Shown here one piece after another: positions 1 to 7,408 of a stretch of DNA of 51,041 nucleotides. A model generated the notes under the pieces. That model was given only the letters and a program-made list of their open reading frames with translations. It made no database searches and had not been told where the DNA came from. Source of the DNA: Gemmatimonadaceae bacterium (GTDB lineage Bacteria > Gemmatimonadota > Gemmatimonadetes > Gemmatimonadales > Gemmatimonadaceae). The position numbers were made by a program, and so were the translations under genes. The stretch is taken from assembly GCA_014377535.1 (NCBI GenBank), contig JACMPK010000176.1:1-51041 (forward strand), read 5' to 3'. The first letter of the stretch is position 1. Every line of letters begins with the position of its first letter.

Positions 1-510
1 ATCGACATGACTGCGACCCTCGACGATCACGCCATCGCATGGCACGAGCTCGCCGGGGCGCACGAGCAGCAGGTCACCCACCTTCACCGATTCCGCCGGC
101 ACGTCGCGCACAACTCCCGCGGCATCGCGCACATGCGCCTGACGCGGCGCGGCCTGCTCCAGCGCGGCCACGGCGGCACCAGCGCGCCCCTCGGCATATC
201 GCTCGAGCGCGGCACCACCGGTGAGCATGATCACGACGACGAGCCCTGCAAACGGCTGATAAAGGAACGCCGCCGAGACGATCGCGAGAATGGCAACGAC
301 ATCGGCGGCGAATTCGCCACCGAACATGTCGCGCACGGTTCGCCACGTGGGAATGGCGGCCGTGAGCACGAGCCCGACGAACCAGATGCGGTTTGCGAGC
401 GAGACGTGATCGTCACCGCGCTGGAACCAGACCACGGCGCCGGCAATCAGGAACAGCAGCGCTGCGATTGGAATCCGAAGCGCAGCGTGCCAGGGCGCCG
501 TCTGCTTCAA
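1..510 (-). CDS. P1B-type heavy-metal transporting ATPase, N-terminal part (cut by window edge)
   Basis: My translation from a TTG at 510 gives 170 residues and runs off the left edge. It opens with a short basic start, then hydrophobic helices (about residues 12-28, 43-56 and 67-100) and the start of the actuator domain, with the P-type motif VRPGELVPCDGVIVEG near the cut. This is the layout of heavy-metal (Cu/Zn/Cd) P1B ATPases. There is no N-terminal CxxC metal-binding domain before the first helix. The TTG overlaps the stop of the preceding gene (TTGA, 507-510), so it is probably translated by coupling. Position at the end of the cbb3 oxidase operon suggests a CcoI-like copper supply role for the oxidase; that is inference, since the CPC motif and the phosphorylation site lie outside the window. 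Confidence 0.85.
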   Translation of the reverse strand, partial: MKQTAPWHAALRIPIAALLFLIAGAVVWFQRGDDHVSLANRIWFVGLVLTAAIPTWRTVRDMFGGEFAADVVAILAIVSAAFLYQPFAGLVVVIMLTGGAALERYAEGRAGAAVAALEQAAPRQAHVRDAAGVVRDVPAESVKVGDLLLVRPGELVPCDGVIVEGRSHVD

Positions 511-1055
511 CGCAGGACCTGCGCGCCGCTGCCGCCCTGCTCGTGCAGCACCTGCAGCACCAGACCCACCTGCTCATCTCCGCGCGCGCGCACGACGACG
601 AGTATCTCGTGGTTGTCGGGCGGGGGAATGCGCAGGCGCCAGTCGGACGGCTTGCGCGTCGTGAGGAACGACGCGATGACCCCGATCAACCCACCGACAG
701 CCACGGTGATCATTGGCGTGAAGAGCAGCGCGTACGAAAACGGGCCCGCAGCCGCAAAACCGGGCCATGCAATCAGGACGAACGCGACGATTGCGCCGCC
801 GCCAAGTCCGAGCAATCCGCCAATCGATGCGAAGCGCCAGAGCGGCCGCATCGCGCGACGCTTGCCGGCATACATGCGTTCGGCGGCAGTCTGCGTGACG
901 ACGACGTCGATGAAGTCGCGCGGCACACCGAGTCGCGCGAGCGGCGGCAGCACGACCTTCACCTCGGACGGTGTCGCGAAGTAGGCGTACACCGGCGTCA
1001 CCGGCGGACGGCGGGCCATCGGGTGCGTGATGACGACGTGCTCGGAAGTCGTCAT
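507..1055 (-). CDS. Small membrane protein of the cbb3 oxidase operon, function unknown
   Basis: 182 residues. The ATG at 1055 overlaps the ccoP stop (ATGA), which fixes the start. A soluble N-terminal third is followed by two hydrophobic, glycine-rich segments (about residues 75-97 and 103-127), then a C-terminal soluble domain with a beta-strand-like stretch (HEILVVVRA). The alternation of a small alpha/beta part with a two-helix glycine-rich hairpin resembles DUF3341-like or stress-protein-17M-like membrane proteins, but I cannot name a family with certainty. It sits between ccoP and the metal ATPase, where other cbb3 operons carry ccoG/ccoH or ccoQ, and it has none of their features (no ferredoxin cysteines). 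A role in oxidase assembly or stability is inference from position only. Confidence 0.75.
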   Translation of the reverse strand: MTTSEHVVITHPMARRPPVTPVYAYFATPSEVKVVLPPLARLGVPRDFIDVVVTQTAAERMYAGKRRAMRPLWRFASIGGLLGLGGGAIVAFVLIAWPGFAAAGPFSYALLFTPMITVAVGGLIGVIASFLTTRKPSDWRLRIPPPDNHEILVVVRARGDEQVGLVLQVLHEQGGSGAQVLR

Positions 1056-1756
1056 GGCGTCGTCGTCGTCGTCGTGACGGCCGCCGCAGCCGGCGCCGAT
1101 TCCAGCGCCTTCAACTCGGCTTCGGTCCACGGTCCGCTGCGCGACTCGTATTGCTTACGCAACGTGCCGACGGTGGCGGCCGACACGGCGGGCGCCGCGT
1201 TGGGACTCCACTGCCTGATGTAGGTGATCACGTGCGCAATGTCGTCATCGGTGAGTGCTTCCTTCCACGCCGGCATCGCGGCGTTGTAATTCGCGCCCTT
1301 CACCTTCAACGGACCATTCAACCCGTTCAGCAGGATTCGGACGACCGTCTGCTCAGGTCCGGTGACCCACTCACTGCCCACGACGGGCGGAAACGCGCCG
1401 GCGATTCCCAGTCCGGTGGACTGATGGCATGCCGTGCAGTTCGCGCCGAAGATGCGCTTGCCCTCGGCGATCGCATCCACGGGACCTTTGCGTGCACTGT
1501 CACCGGCGATGGCGCCGGGCGGACCGGCCTGCGCATACTCGACATGTGTCTGTGTGTCGAACGAGCCACCACGTGCGCCGACGTACCAGCCGGCCCAGAA
1601 CACGAGCGTAGTGATGGTCACCCAGACGAACACCGGTACGCGCTCGTAGCCCTCGGCGGGATCGGCGAGCTCACGCACGATCTGGCGATGGATCTGCTCC
1701 ACATCCGGCTCAGCGGCGCCGAACGCCTGCCTTTCCCGCGACGTTGGATCGGTCAT
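1052..1756 (-). CDS. ccoP: cbb3-type cytochrome c oxidase subunit III, mono-haem form
   Basis: 234 residues; subunit III relays electrons to CcoO/CcoN. One membrane helix (about residues 42-60) anchors a periplasmic cytochrome c domain. A single haem-binding CTACH lies at residues 107-111, followed by GLGIAGAFPPVVGS and a candidate Met ligand in NAAMPAW (M161). Classical CcoP carries two c-type haems; only one CxxCH is present here and there is no room for a second domain. The C-terminus ends in a run of six threonines encoded by a CGT/ACG triplet repeat. The ATG overlaps the ccoO stop (ATGA) and its own stop overlaps the next start. Assignment rests on operon position and architecture; a general mono-haem cytochrome c feeding the oxidase is the alternative description. 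Confidence 0.88.
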   Translation of the reverse strand: MTDPTSRERQAFGAAEPDVEQIHRQIVRELADPAEGYERVPVFVWVTITTLVFWAGWYVGARGGSFDTQTHVEYAQAGPPGAIAGDSARKGPVDAIAEGKRIFGANCTACHQSTGLGIAGAFPPVVGSEWVTGPEQTVVRILLNGLNGPLKVKGANYNAAMPAWKEALTDDDIAHVITYIRQWSPNAAPAVSAATVGTLRKQYESRSGPWTEAELKALESAPAAAAVTTTTTTP

Positions 1757-2391
1757 GGCATCGTCTGTTCGCTGCGCCCACCGATCGAGCGTGCTGCGGG
1801 CTCGTTTCCGGTCGGCACGGGATAGGTGCGCTTCAACGACTTGAGGTATGCGACCAGTGCATCGGCGTCAGCCGTCGGCACGATCACCTTGCCCGTCGGC
1901 AACTTGCCACCGGCGACGCTGTAGAACACCTCACCCGGCTTCAATGACGACGAGTCACGCACGTCGTAGAGGTACGGAAAGGCCGGCATGATGGACCAGG
2001 GCATCAACGAGCGAGGGTTGAACAGGTGCGTGTGGTGCCACTGATCGCTTGGCTGGCGCACGCCGATGTTGATCAGGTCAGGTCCGGTGCGCATGGTGCC
2101 CAGCTGGTGGGGCTTGTCGTACACGTAGTCCGACGGCACCGTGGCGCGCGGACCCCAGCCGCGGTCCTTGTCGGACGTGTACACGGGATCGCGCACCTGC
2201 TGCGAGTGACAATACACGCAGCCTTGCGCGACATACACCGCACGACCACGTGCCTGCTGCCCGGTGTACGGTGCCAGCTGCGATGGCACGCGCACCTGGC
2301 CGATCATGGTGTTGGGAATCACCACCAGCAGCGACGTCGCGAAGACGATGATCGCGAGCACGCCGGTGATCAACAGCCAGATGCGCGTCAT
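1753..2391 (-). CDS. ccoO: cbb3-type cytochrome c oxidase subunit II
   Basis: 212 residues, the mono-haem membrane-anchored cytochrome c subunit of a cbb3 oxidase. An N-terminal helix (about residues 4-26) is followed by the diagnostic CcoO haem motif QGCVYCHSQQVRD (CxxCH at 58-62), the stretch TGPDLINIG and the Met-ligand region LMPWSIMPAFPYLY. Electrons pass from CcoP through this haem to the haem b/b3-CuB centre in CcoN. The start ATG overlaps the ccoN stop (ATGA at 2388-2391), so translation is coupled and equal subunit amounts are likely. Confidence 0.96.
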   Translation of the reverse strand: MTRIWLLITGVLAIIVFATSLLVVIPNTMIGQVRVPSQLAPYTGQQARGRAVYVAQGCVYCHSQQVRDPVYTSDKDRGWGPRATVPSDYVYDKPHQLGTMRTGPDLINIGVRQPSDQWHHTHLFNPRSLMPWSIMPAFPYLYDVRDSSSLKPGEVFYSVAGGKLPTGKVIVPTADADALVAYLKSLKRTYPVPTGNEPAARSIGGRSEQTMP

Positions 2392-3884
2392 GCTGCACCT
2401 CCGGACACGAACGACGCCTTGGTTCGACGCGTGATGATCGGCGCGACTTCGTGGAACGGCGGCAGTCCCTGACGAGACCGTGCGCCGCGGAACATGAGCC
2501 AGACGTGATATGCAAACACGCAGTGCCCGATGGTGAGCAGCGTGCCGCCCACCGACCGGCCGATGAGCCCGGGCATCATGGCCTTCACCACCTGCTCCCA
2601 GGTGCTGGTGGGGTCAGCCATCGCGACGCCCTGCACCATGCCGGCGACGGTCAGCGGCACGAGGTACACGATCTGCCCGATGCCCACGGTCCAGAAGTGC
2701 CACGAGATGAGCTTCTCGCTCACCCACTCGCGGCCGAGCAGCCGCGGGAGGATGTAGTAGATGCTGCCGAACATGATCATCGTCACGAAGCTGTACAGGC
2801 CAAGGTGCGCGTGCGCGACCGTGACATGCGTGAAGTGCGTGAGCCGGTTCACCTCGCGGAACGCCATGAACACACCCTGCAGCGACACCAGCGTGTAGGC
2901 TACCGAGCCGAAGACGATGAAGCGCAGCGTGGGGCTGTAGCGCAGCGCACCGAAGCGCTTGTTGAGCGTCATGTGCTGGTTCACGCCGACGGCCATCACA
3001 GGGATGATCATCAGGCCGCTGGCCACGATCGACGTCGTGATCATCCACGTCGGCAGTGGTCCGCCGATGAGGTGATGCATGCCGTTGAGCGAGTAGAAGA
3101 ACCCGAGCGTCCAGAAGCCCAGCAACGACAGCTGGTAACTGTAGATCGGCCGGCCGAGGATCTTCGGGATGAAGTAGTAGGCAGCGGCAAGACAGACTGG
3201 CGTGAGCCAGAGTCCAAGGGCGTTGTGCGCGTAGAACCAGTTCACCGCCGCGCTTTCCACGCCGCTGAACGTGGGCCAGTTACCAATCACGAAGATGATC
3301 GGGAACCAGATGAATGCCGCGAGGATGTACCACACGCTGACATACAGATGCTCAACTTCGCGCATCGCGATCGTCGAGAGCAGGCTCAGTCCCACCAGCC
3401 CGCCGCCGATCACGAAGAACGGGTCGGCCCAGTAGCGCGGCATCTCCAGCCATTCCAGACCGTCGCTGTAGCCGGCAAGGATCCCGACGATGCCCAGGAC
3501 CATGCCGATGTTCCAGATATAAAGTCCAGCTTCAGCGGCCTTGGGTACGCGCAGCTCGGTGTGCACGAGGCGCGGGATGATCCAGACGCTCACGCCGAGC
3601 ATGGCGCTGCTGGCCCAGCCGTAGGCCATGGCGTTGAGGTGTGCGCTGCGAATGCGGCCGAAGGTCAGCACCGGGCTGCTCACCAGCCAGTCCGGCATGT
3701 GCAGCTTGAAGCTGGCCATGAGTCCGAAGGCGGAACCGATGATCAGCCAGATCACGGAGAAGGAGATGGCGCGAAGCGCCACCTGCCTGCTCGATGCATC
3801 CGCGCGGAGGCGGATGTCGAGGTTCTCCAAGTCGGTGATCGATGTCGTCAGTTCCACGACGTGCGGGGAGAGCGTGGCCGTCAC
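2388..3884 (-). CDS. ccoN: cbb3-type cytochrome c oxidase catalytic subunit I
   Basis: 498 residues, about twelve hydrophobic helices. This is the proton-pumping haem-copper subunit that reduces O2 in the membrane. Visible ligand motifs are H82 in SAHLNAMAYGW (low-spin haem b), H220 in YAHNALG and the HH pair 270-271 in NGMHHLIGGPLPTW (CuB), and H358/H360 in VTVAHAHLGLYSF (haems b3/b). A tyrosine in SYQLSLLGFW (about residue 250) sits where cbb3 enzymes place the cross-linked Tyr. The start is a GTG that overlaps the ccoS stop (GTGA, 3881-3884). cbb3 oxidases are high-affinity terminal oxidases typical of low-oxygen respiration. Confidence 0.97.
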   Translation of the reverse strand: MTATLSPHVVELTTSITDLENLDIRLRADASSRQVALRAISFSVIWLIIGSAFGLMASFKLHMPDWLVSSPVLTFGRIRSAHLNAMAYGWASSAMLGVSVWIIPRLVHTELRVPKAAEAGLYIWNIGMVLGIVGILAGYSDGLEWLEMPRYWADPFFVIGGGLVGLSLLSTIAMREVEHLYVSVWYILAAFIWFPIIFVIGNWPTFSGVESAAVNWFYAHNALGLWLTPVCLAAAYYFIPKILGRPIYSYQLSLLGFWTLGFFYSLNGMHHLIGGPLPTWMITTSIVASGLMIIPVMAVGVNQHMTLNKRFGALRYSPTLRFIVFGSVAYTLVSLQGVFMAFREVNRLTHFTHVTVAHAHLGLYSFVTMIMFGSIYYILPRLLGREWVSEKLISWHFWTVGIGQIVYLVPLTVAGMVQGVAMADPTSTWEQVVKAMMPGLIGRSVGGTLLTIGHCVFAYHVWLMFRGARSRQGLPPFHEVAPIITRRTKASFVSGGAA

Positions 3885-4132
3885 CTCGCGCCACCCCAGA
3901 TACCCGGTACCGCGGGCAGTTGTGTTGGACCATGCGCCGCGACGCGCTCGGCACGCTGGGCAACCGTCTCCCAGGGGCGCGCGACATTGAAGTCGTCGTC
4001 GTCCATGGCGAGCATCGCCTGGTCATTGATGCGATCGAACTGTCCCTTCCGCCATGCCCACAGAAACGCGGCGACGGTCAGCAGTCCAAGGATCGTGATT
4101 GCGAGCGTCACGGTGAGCGACGACGGAAGCAT
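3881..4132 (-). CDS. ccoS: cbb3 oxidase maturation protein CcoS
   Basis: 83 residues from the ATG at 4132. Three in-frame ATGs lie within 12 bases; this one is best placed, with an AGGA Shine-Dalgarno 5 bases upstream, and gives the very short N-terminus usual in CcoS. One membrane helix (about residues 6-26) is followed by the CcoS signature: an aromatic and charged stretch WAWRKGQFDRIND and an acidic patch MDDDDF. The tail is about 30 residues longer than the minimal form. CcoS is a cofactor-insertion (haem b/CuB) maturation factor for CcoN. It is the first gene of this operon, whereas it is often last in proteobacterial clusters. The 205 bases upstream must hold the operon promoter; I could not identify a convincing one. 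Confidence 0.87.
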   Translation of the reverse strand: MLPSSLTVTLAITILGLLTVAAFLWAWRKGQFDRINDQAMLAMDDDDFNVARPWETVAQRAERVAAHGPTQLPAVPGIWGGAR

Positions 4133-4337
4133 GTCCATCCTCATGCGCGCCGCGTTCAGTGCGCGCTGATCGGTGCACGCGGCGCGGCGCACGGATCGTC
4201 TGACCGCACGGGACGGACAGGCAGACGGCTGCAGGACTCAAGTCCGCGTAAAGCTACGCCGTACAAGGCCAAGCCACAGTCTCGGTCTGTCGTTCCAGTT
4301 GACGACGACCGTTGCATGGGCGTTCCGCTACGGGTCG

Positions 4338-7286
4338 CTAGCTGCGGAGCCGTGCGCGGGCGCGGGTCACGATCGGCTGCGCGATGTCGTCGGCATCCTG
4401 CCATTCGCGCACGATGGCGCCGCATGACTCCTGACGCTGTAATTCGGTGTCAGCAATGCCGCAGAGGAGCTGAAGCGCCGGCGCACGGTACATGCCCTCG
4501 GTCCACGCGCGACGCGGGTCCTGCGAGCCAGTGACCCGCGTGAGCCAGACGCGTGCCGAGTCACGCTCGCCGGCGGCGAGCCAGGCACGGCCCACAGTGT
4601 AGGTCTCCGGCGTGGGGACGCGTGCGGCATCAGCCATCACTGGCGCCAGCACACGGAGCGCCTCGCGTGCACGCGCCTCGGCGACAAGCACCAACCCTTC
4701 GATGGATTGCATGAACGCCGAGCCAACAGGCGCGAGGGCACCGGCGCCCTTCTCCCGCGCCGATGCGGCACGATATGCGTCGAATTGCGCGCGCGCGGCC
4801 TTGGCATCACCCGCGACGACGTGATCGAGCACGAGGTTCCAGTTCGGGCGATCCTGCATTAACCAGCGGTCCACTCCGGACACTGCGCGATAAGTCTGAA
4901 TTGCGCGCCGCACGCCCACGGTGTCGTCAAGGTAGAGCGCACGATCGAAGTAGCGCTGCCGGGCACCATCGCCGCGCCAGAGGCGGAGTTCGGCGGTGTC
5001 GCGTCCAGCCAGCCGGCGCGCGCCGACCGAGTCATTCGCACGCCACGCCGCCTCGAACTGTCCGCGCATCGTGAGCGACAGCATCAACGACTGCAGCGCA
5101 CGATCCTCCTGACGTGCGTCCCGCGCCTGCTGCATCAGGCCACGGGCGAGCCGCTCCAGCGCCGGCCAGTCACGCTCCACGGCCAGCCAGTTCAGGTCCT
5201 GCGCGTTGAGCTCCGCGAGCTGCTCGAGGCTGGCGAACCGCTTGCGCATCAGTGCACGTGCGGCGCGCGCCTCGTCCACGCGGCCGGTACCGTACGCACC
5301 CCAAAGCACCCAGGGCCATGCCGCGAGGTTCGACGAGTCCACGGCGACATACCGCCTGCCGTACTCACGCACCCGCTCGAACATGCCGTCGACGAATGCG
5401 GCGTTGGCCAGGTTGTTGAGTGCGATGCGGTTTGCGGGCTGCTCGTCGAGAATTGCCTCGTACGCCGCCGTCGCGCGCGCGGGATCACGCGCCACATCAG
5501 TGAAGTATGCCGCCTCGGCGAGCCCGCGTTCCACGGGGGACAGTCTCTCGCGCAGCTCGTATGCACGCGTCAGCGCGCGGCGTCCCCGTACCAGGCGCTC
5601 GTTCGAGAATCTGGGGTCGCCACTCAGCAGTCGTACGCCGAGTCGGCGCCACGCCATGGCGAACGTGGAGTCCAGTCGCACTGCATCCTCCAGCAGCTCG
5701 ATCTCGCGCTTGCCTGCGTCCTTCACGCGCATGGACTCGCCGAACCGCACTGCTTCGGTGTATTTGCGCAGCGCGTCGAGCGACGTGGTCGTGACCCGCT
5801 CCATCGGTGCCAGCGCTGTCAGTGTCGTGCTGGACTCTCCCAATTTCTCGCGGGTGCGCCTCGCCAGCCGGCCGATCGCGGCAATGAGAGCATCTTCGGA
5901 GGCGGCGGTCTCCTGCACCGCGCTCTGCTCCGCGCCATCGAGCGGCGACACCAGCGCGGCGCGCACGAGGTAGGTGTTGCCGACCTGCTGAATGCGACCC
6001 TCGATCACGAGCGGCACGCCTTCGCGCACGGCGATCTCGCGCGCCAGTGTCGCCGGCACGCGCGACGCGACCGGTCGCTGCATGCGCTGCAGCGCCGATG
6101 CGGTGGCCGCCGGCGTCAGCACGGTCACGAGCTTCGATTCCTGCAGTTCCGTGCGCAGCGCCTCGGAGAGCAGGTCGCCGAGCGTTGAATCGGCGGTGCG
6201 ATTTGCGACATCGGCGACGATCACGGACTGCGGCGCATCGTACGCCGCGGCCTGCGAGGCACCGGAGCGGCCCGAGGAGAGCGCCACGGCGAGCGCCACG
6301 GCACTGGCAATTGCCACGGTGGTGACGACGATCCGCGCGCGAGCGCGTGCAACCGGACGCGCAGGCGGTGTGACCACAGGCCGCTCCACGGTCGGCGTGC
6401 GGTGACGCGTGAACGACTCCGAGGGTAGCGGCAACGTCTCGGTGGTATACCGCTGTTCCTCGAAGGCATCAGCCAGCGCATCCGCCGTGGGCCAGCGTGC
6501 GTCGGGGTCCTTTTCCAGGCAGCGCATGATCACGGCCGCCATGCCAAGGCGCACCGGCGCGATCTGCTCCAGTGGCACCGGCACCTGCGACACGTGCGCC
6601 ACCAGCATGCGGGCGGCGCTGGGATTGGTGAACGGCGGCTTGCCGCTCAACAGCTCATACGCCACGCAGCCGAGCGCGTAGATGTCGGCTCGTGCGTCCA
6701 CCGTCGCGTCGCCGGCGGCCTGCTCGGGCGACATGTAGGCAGGTGTGCCGACGGCGAGGCCAGCGGTGGTGAGCCCCGTGGAAGTGGCGACCGCGGCCGT
6801 CAGTGCCTTGGCGACGCCGAAGTCGGCGACCACGGCATGCTGCTCATGCAGCAGGATGTTGCCGGGCTTGATGTCGCGGTGCACGATGCCCTTGCGGTGT
6901 GCGGCACCGAGCGCGCGCGCCACGTCGACGAGGATCGGCAGCGCGTCGCGTCCGGACATCACGCCGCGCTGGATCCGCTCGCGCAGTGATTCGCCCTCGA
7001 CGAAAGGCATGGTGTACCAGAGCAGCCCTTCCGCCTCGCCCGCCGTGAGCAGCGGCACGATCATGGGGTGATGCAGGCCCGCGGCGAGCTGCACCTCGCG
7101 ACGAAACCGTTCGCGGTTCACACCCGCAGCCAGCTCCGGCGTGAGCACCTTGATGACGACCTGCCGGCCCAGCGCGACATCCGTCGCCAGAAACACGCGA
7201 CTCATCCCGCCGCCGCCGAGTTCGCGCACGACACGGTACTCGTCGCCCAGCGCGAGTTCGAGGTGTTCTTGAAAGGATGCGGACAC
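4338..7286 (-). CDS. Membrane Ser/Thr protein kinase with TolB-like and TPR extension
   Basis: 982 residues. The N-terminal eukaryote-like kinase domain (about 15-285) has its key residues: glycine loop GGGGMS (24-29), K46, HRDIKPGN (136-143), DFG (155-157) and MSPEQA in the activation segment. A low-complexity Pro/Arg linker leads to one membrane helix (about 325-345). The extracytoplasmic half begins with a TolB/FlgO-like alpha/beta domain (VIVADVANRTADSTLGDLLS), followed by helical TPR-like repeats to the C-terminus. This architecture is common in Gemmatimonadota and Acidobacteriota; targets are unknown. The start is a GTG with no clear Shine-Dalgarno. It ends 205 bases before ccoS on the same strand, so it may or may not share transcripts with the oxidase operon. 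Confidence 0.93.
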   Translation of the reverse strand: MSASFQEHLELALGDEYRVVRELGGGGMSRVFLATDVALGRQVVIKVLTPELAAGVNRERFRREVQLAAGLHHPMIVPLLTAGEAEGLLWYTMPFVEGESLRERIQRGVMSGRDALPILVDVARALGAAHRKGIVHRDIKPGNILLHEQHAVVADFGVAKALTAAVATSTGLTTAGLAVGTPAYMSPEQAAGDATVDARADIYALGCVAYELLSGKPPFTNPSAARMLVAHVSQVPVPLEQIAPVRLGMAAVIMRCLEKDPDARWPTADALADAFEEQRYTTETLPLPSESFTRHRTPTVERPVVTPPARPVARARARIVVTTVAIASAVALAVALSSGRSGASQAAAYDAPQSVIVADVANRTADSTLGDLLSEALRTELQESKLVTVLTPAATASALQRMQRPVASRVPATLAREIAVREGVPLVIEGRIQQVGNTYLVRAALVSPLDGAEQSAVQETAASEDALIAAIGRLARRTREKLGESSTTLTALAPMERVTTTSLDALRKYTEAVRFGESMRVKDAGKREIELLEDAVRLDSTFAMAWRRLGVRLLSGDPRFSNERLVRGRRALTRAYELRERLSPVERGLAEAAYFTDVARDPARATAAYEAILDEQPANRIALNNLANAAFVDGMFERVREYGRRYVAVDSSNLAAWPWVLWGAYGTGRVDEARAARALMRKRFASLEQLAELNAQDLNWLAVERDWPALERLARGLMQQARDARQEDRALQSLMLSLTMRGQFEAAWRANDSVGARRLAGRDTAELRLWRGDGARQRYFDRALYLDDTVGVRRAIQTYRAVSGVDRWLMQDRPNWNLVLDHVVAGDAKAARAQFDAYRAASAREKGAGALAPVGSAFMQSIEGLVLVAEARAREALRVLAPVMADAARVPTPETYTVGRAWLAAGERDSARVWLTRVTGSQDPRRAWTEGMYRAPALQLLCGIADTELQRQESCGAIVREWQDADDIAQPIVTRARARLRS

Positions 7287-7408
7287 GGAGAGGATTGGAG
7301 TGCTCGAGGCTGAATGTATCCCTGCGACACGGCGCAGCCTACATGCGTTGTCGACGGCTCGCGCGCACGGTCATCTTGACCGCATCGCCCCTCGCTTCAC
7401 CGCTGTGC

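Noticed and set aside
2451-4169. Long open reading frame on the plus strand antisense to ccoN
   Set aside because: It mirrors ccoN codons in a GC-rich gene, is full of His/Arg/Asp/Glu with no domain, and ccoN has unmistakable haem and copper ligands.
4133-4337. FNR/Anr box before the cbb3 oxidase operon
   Set aside because: No TTGAT-N4-ATCAA-like palindrome on either strand in this spacer.
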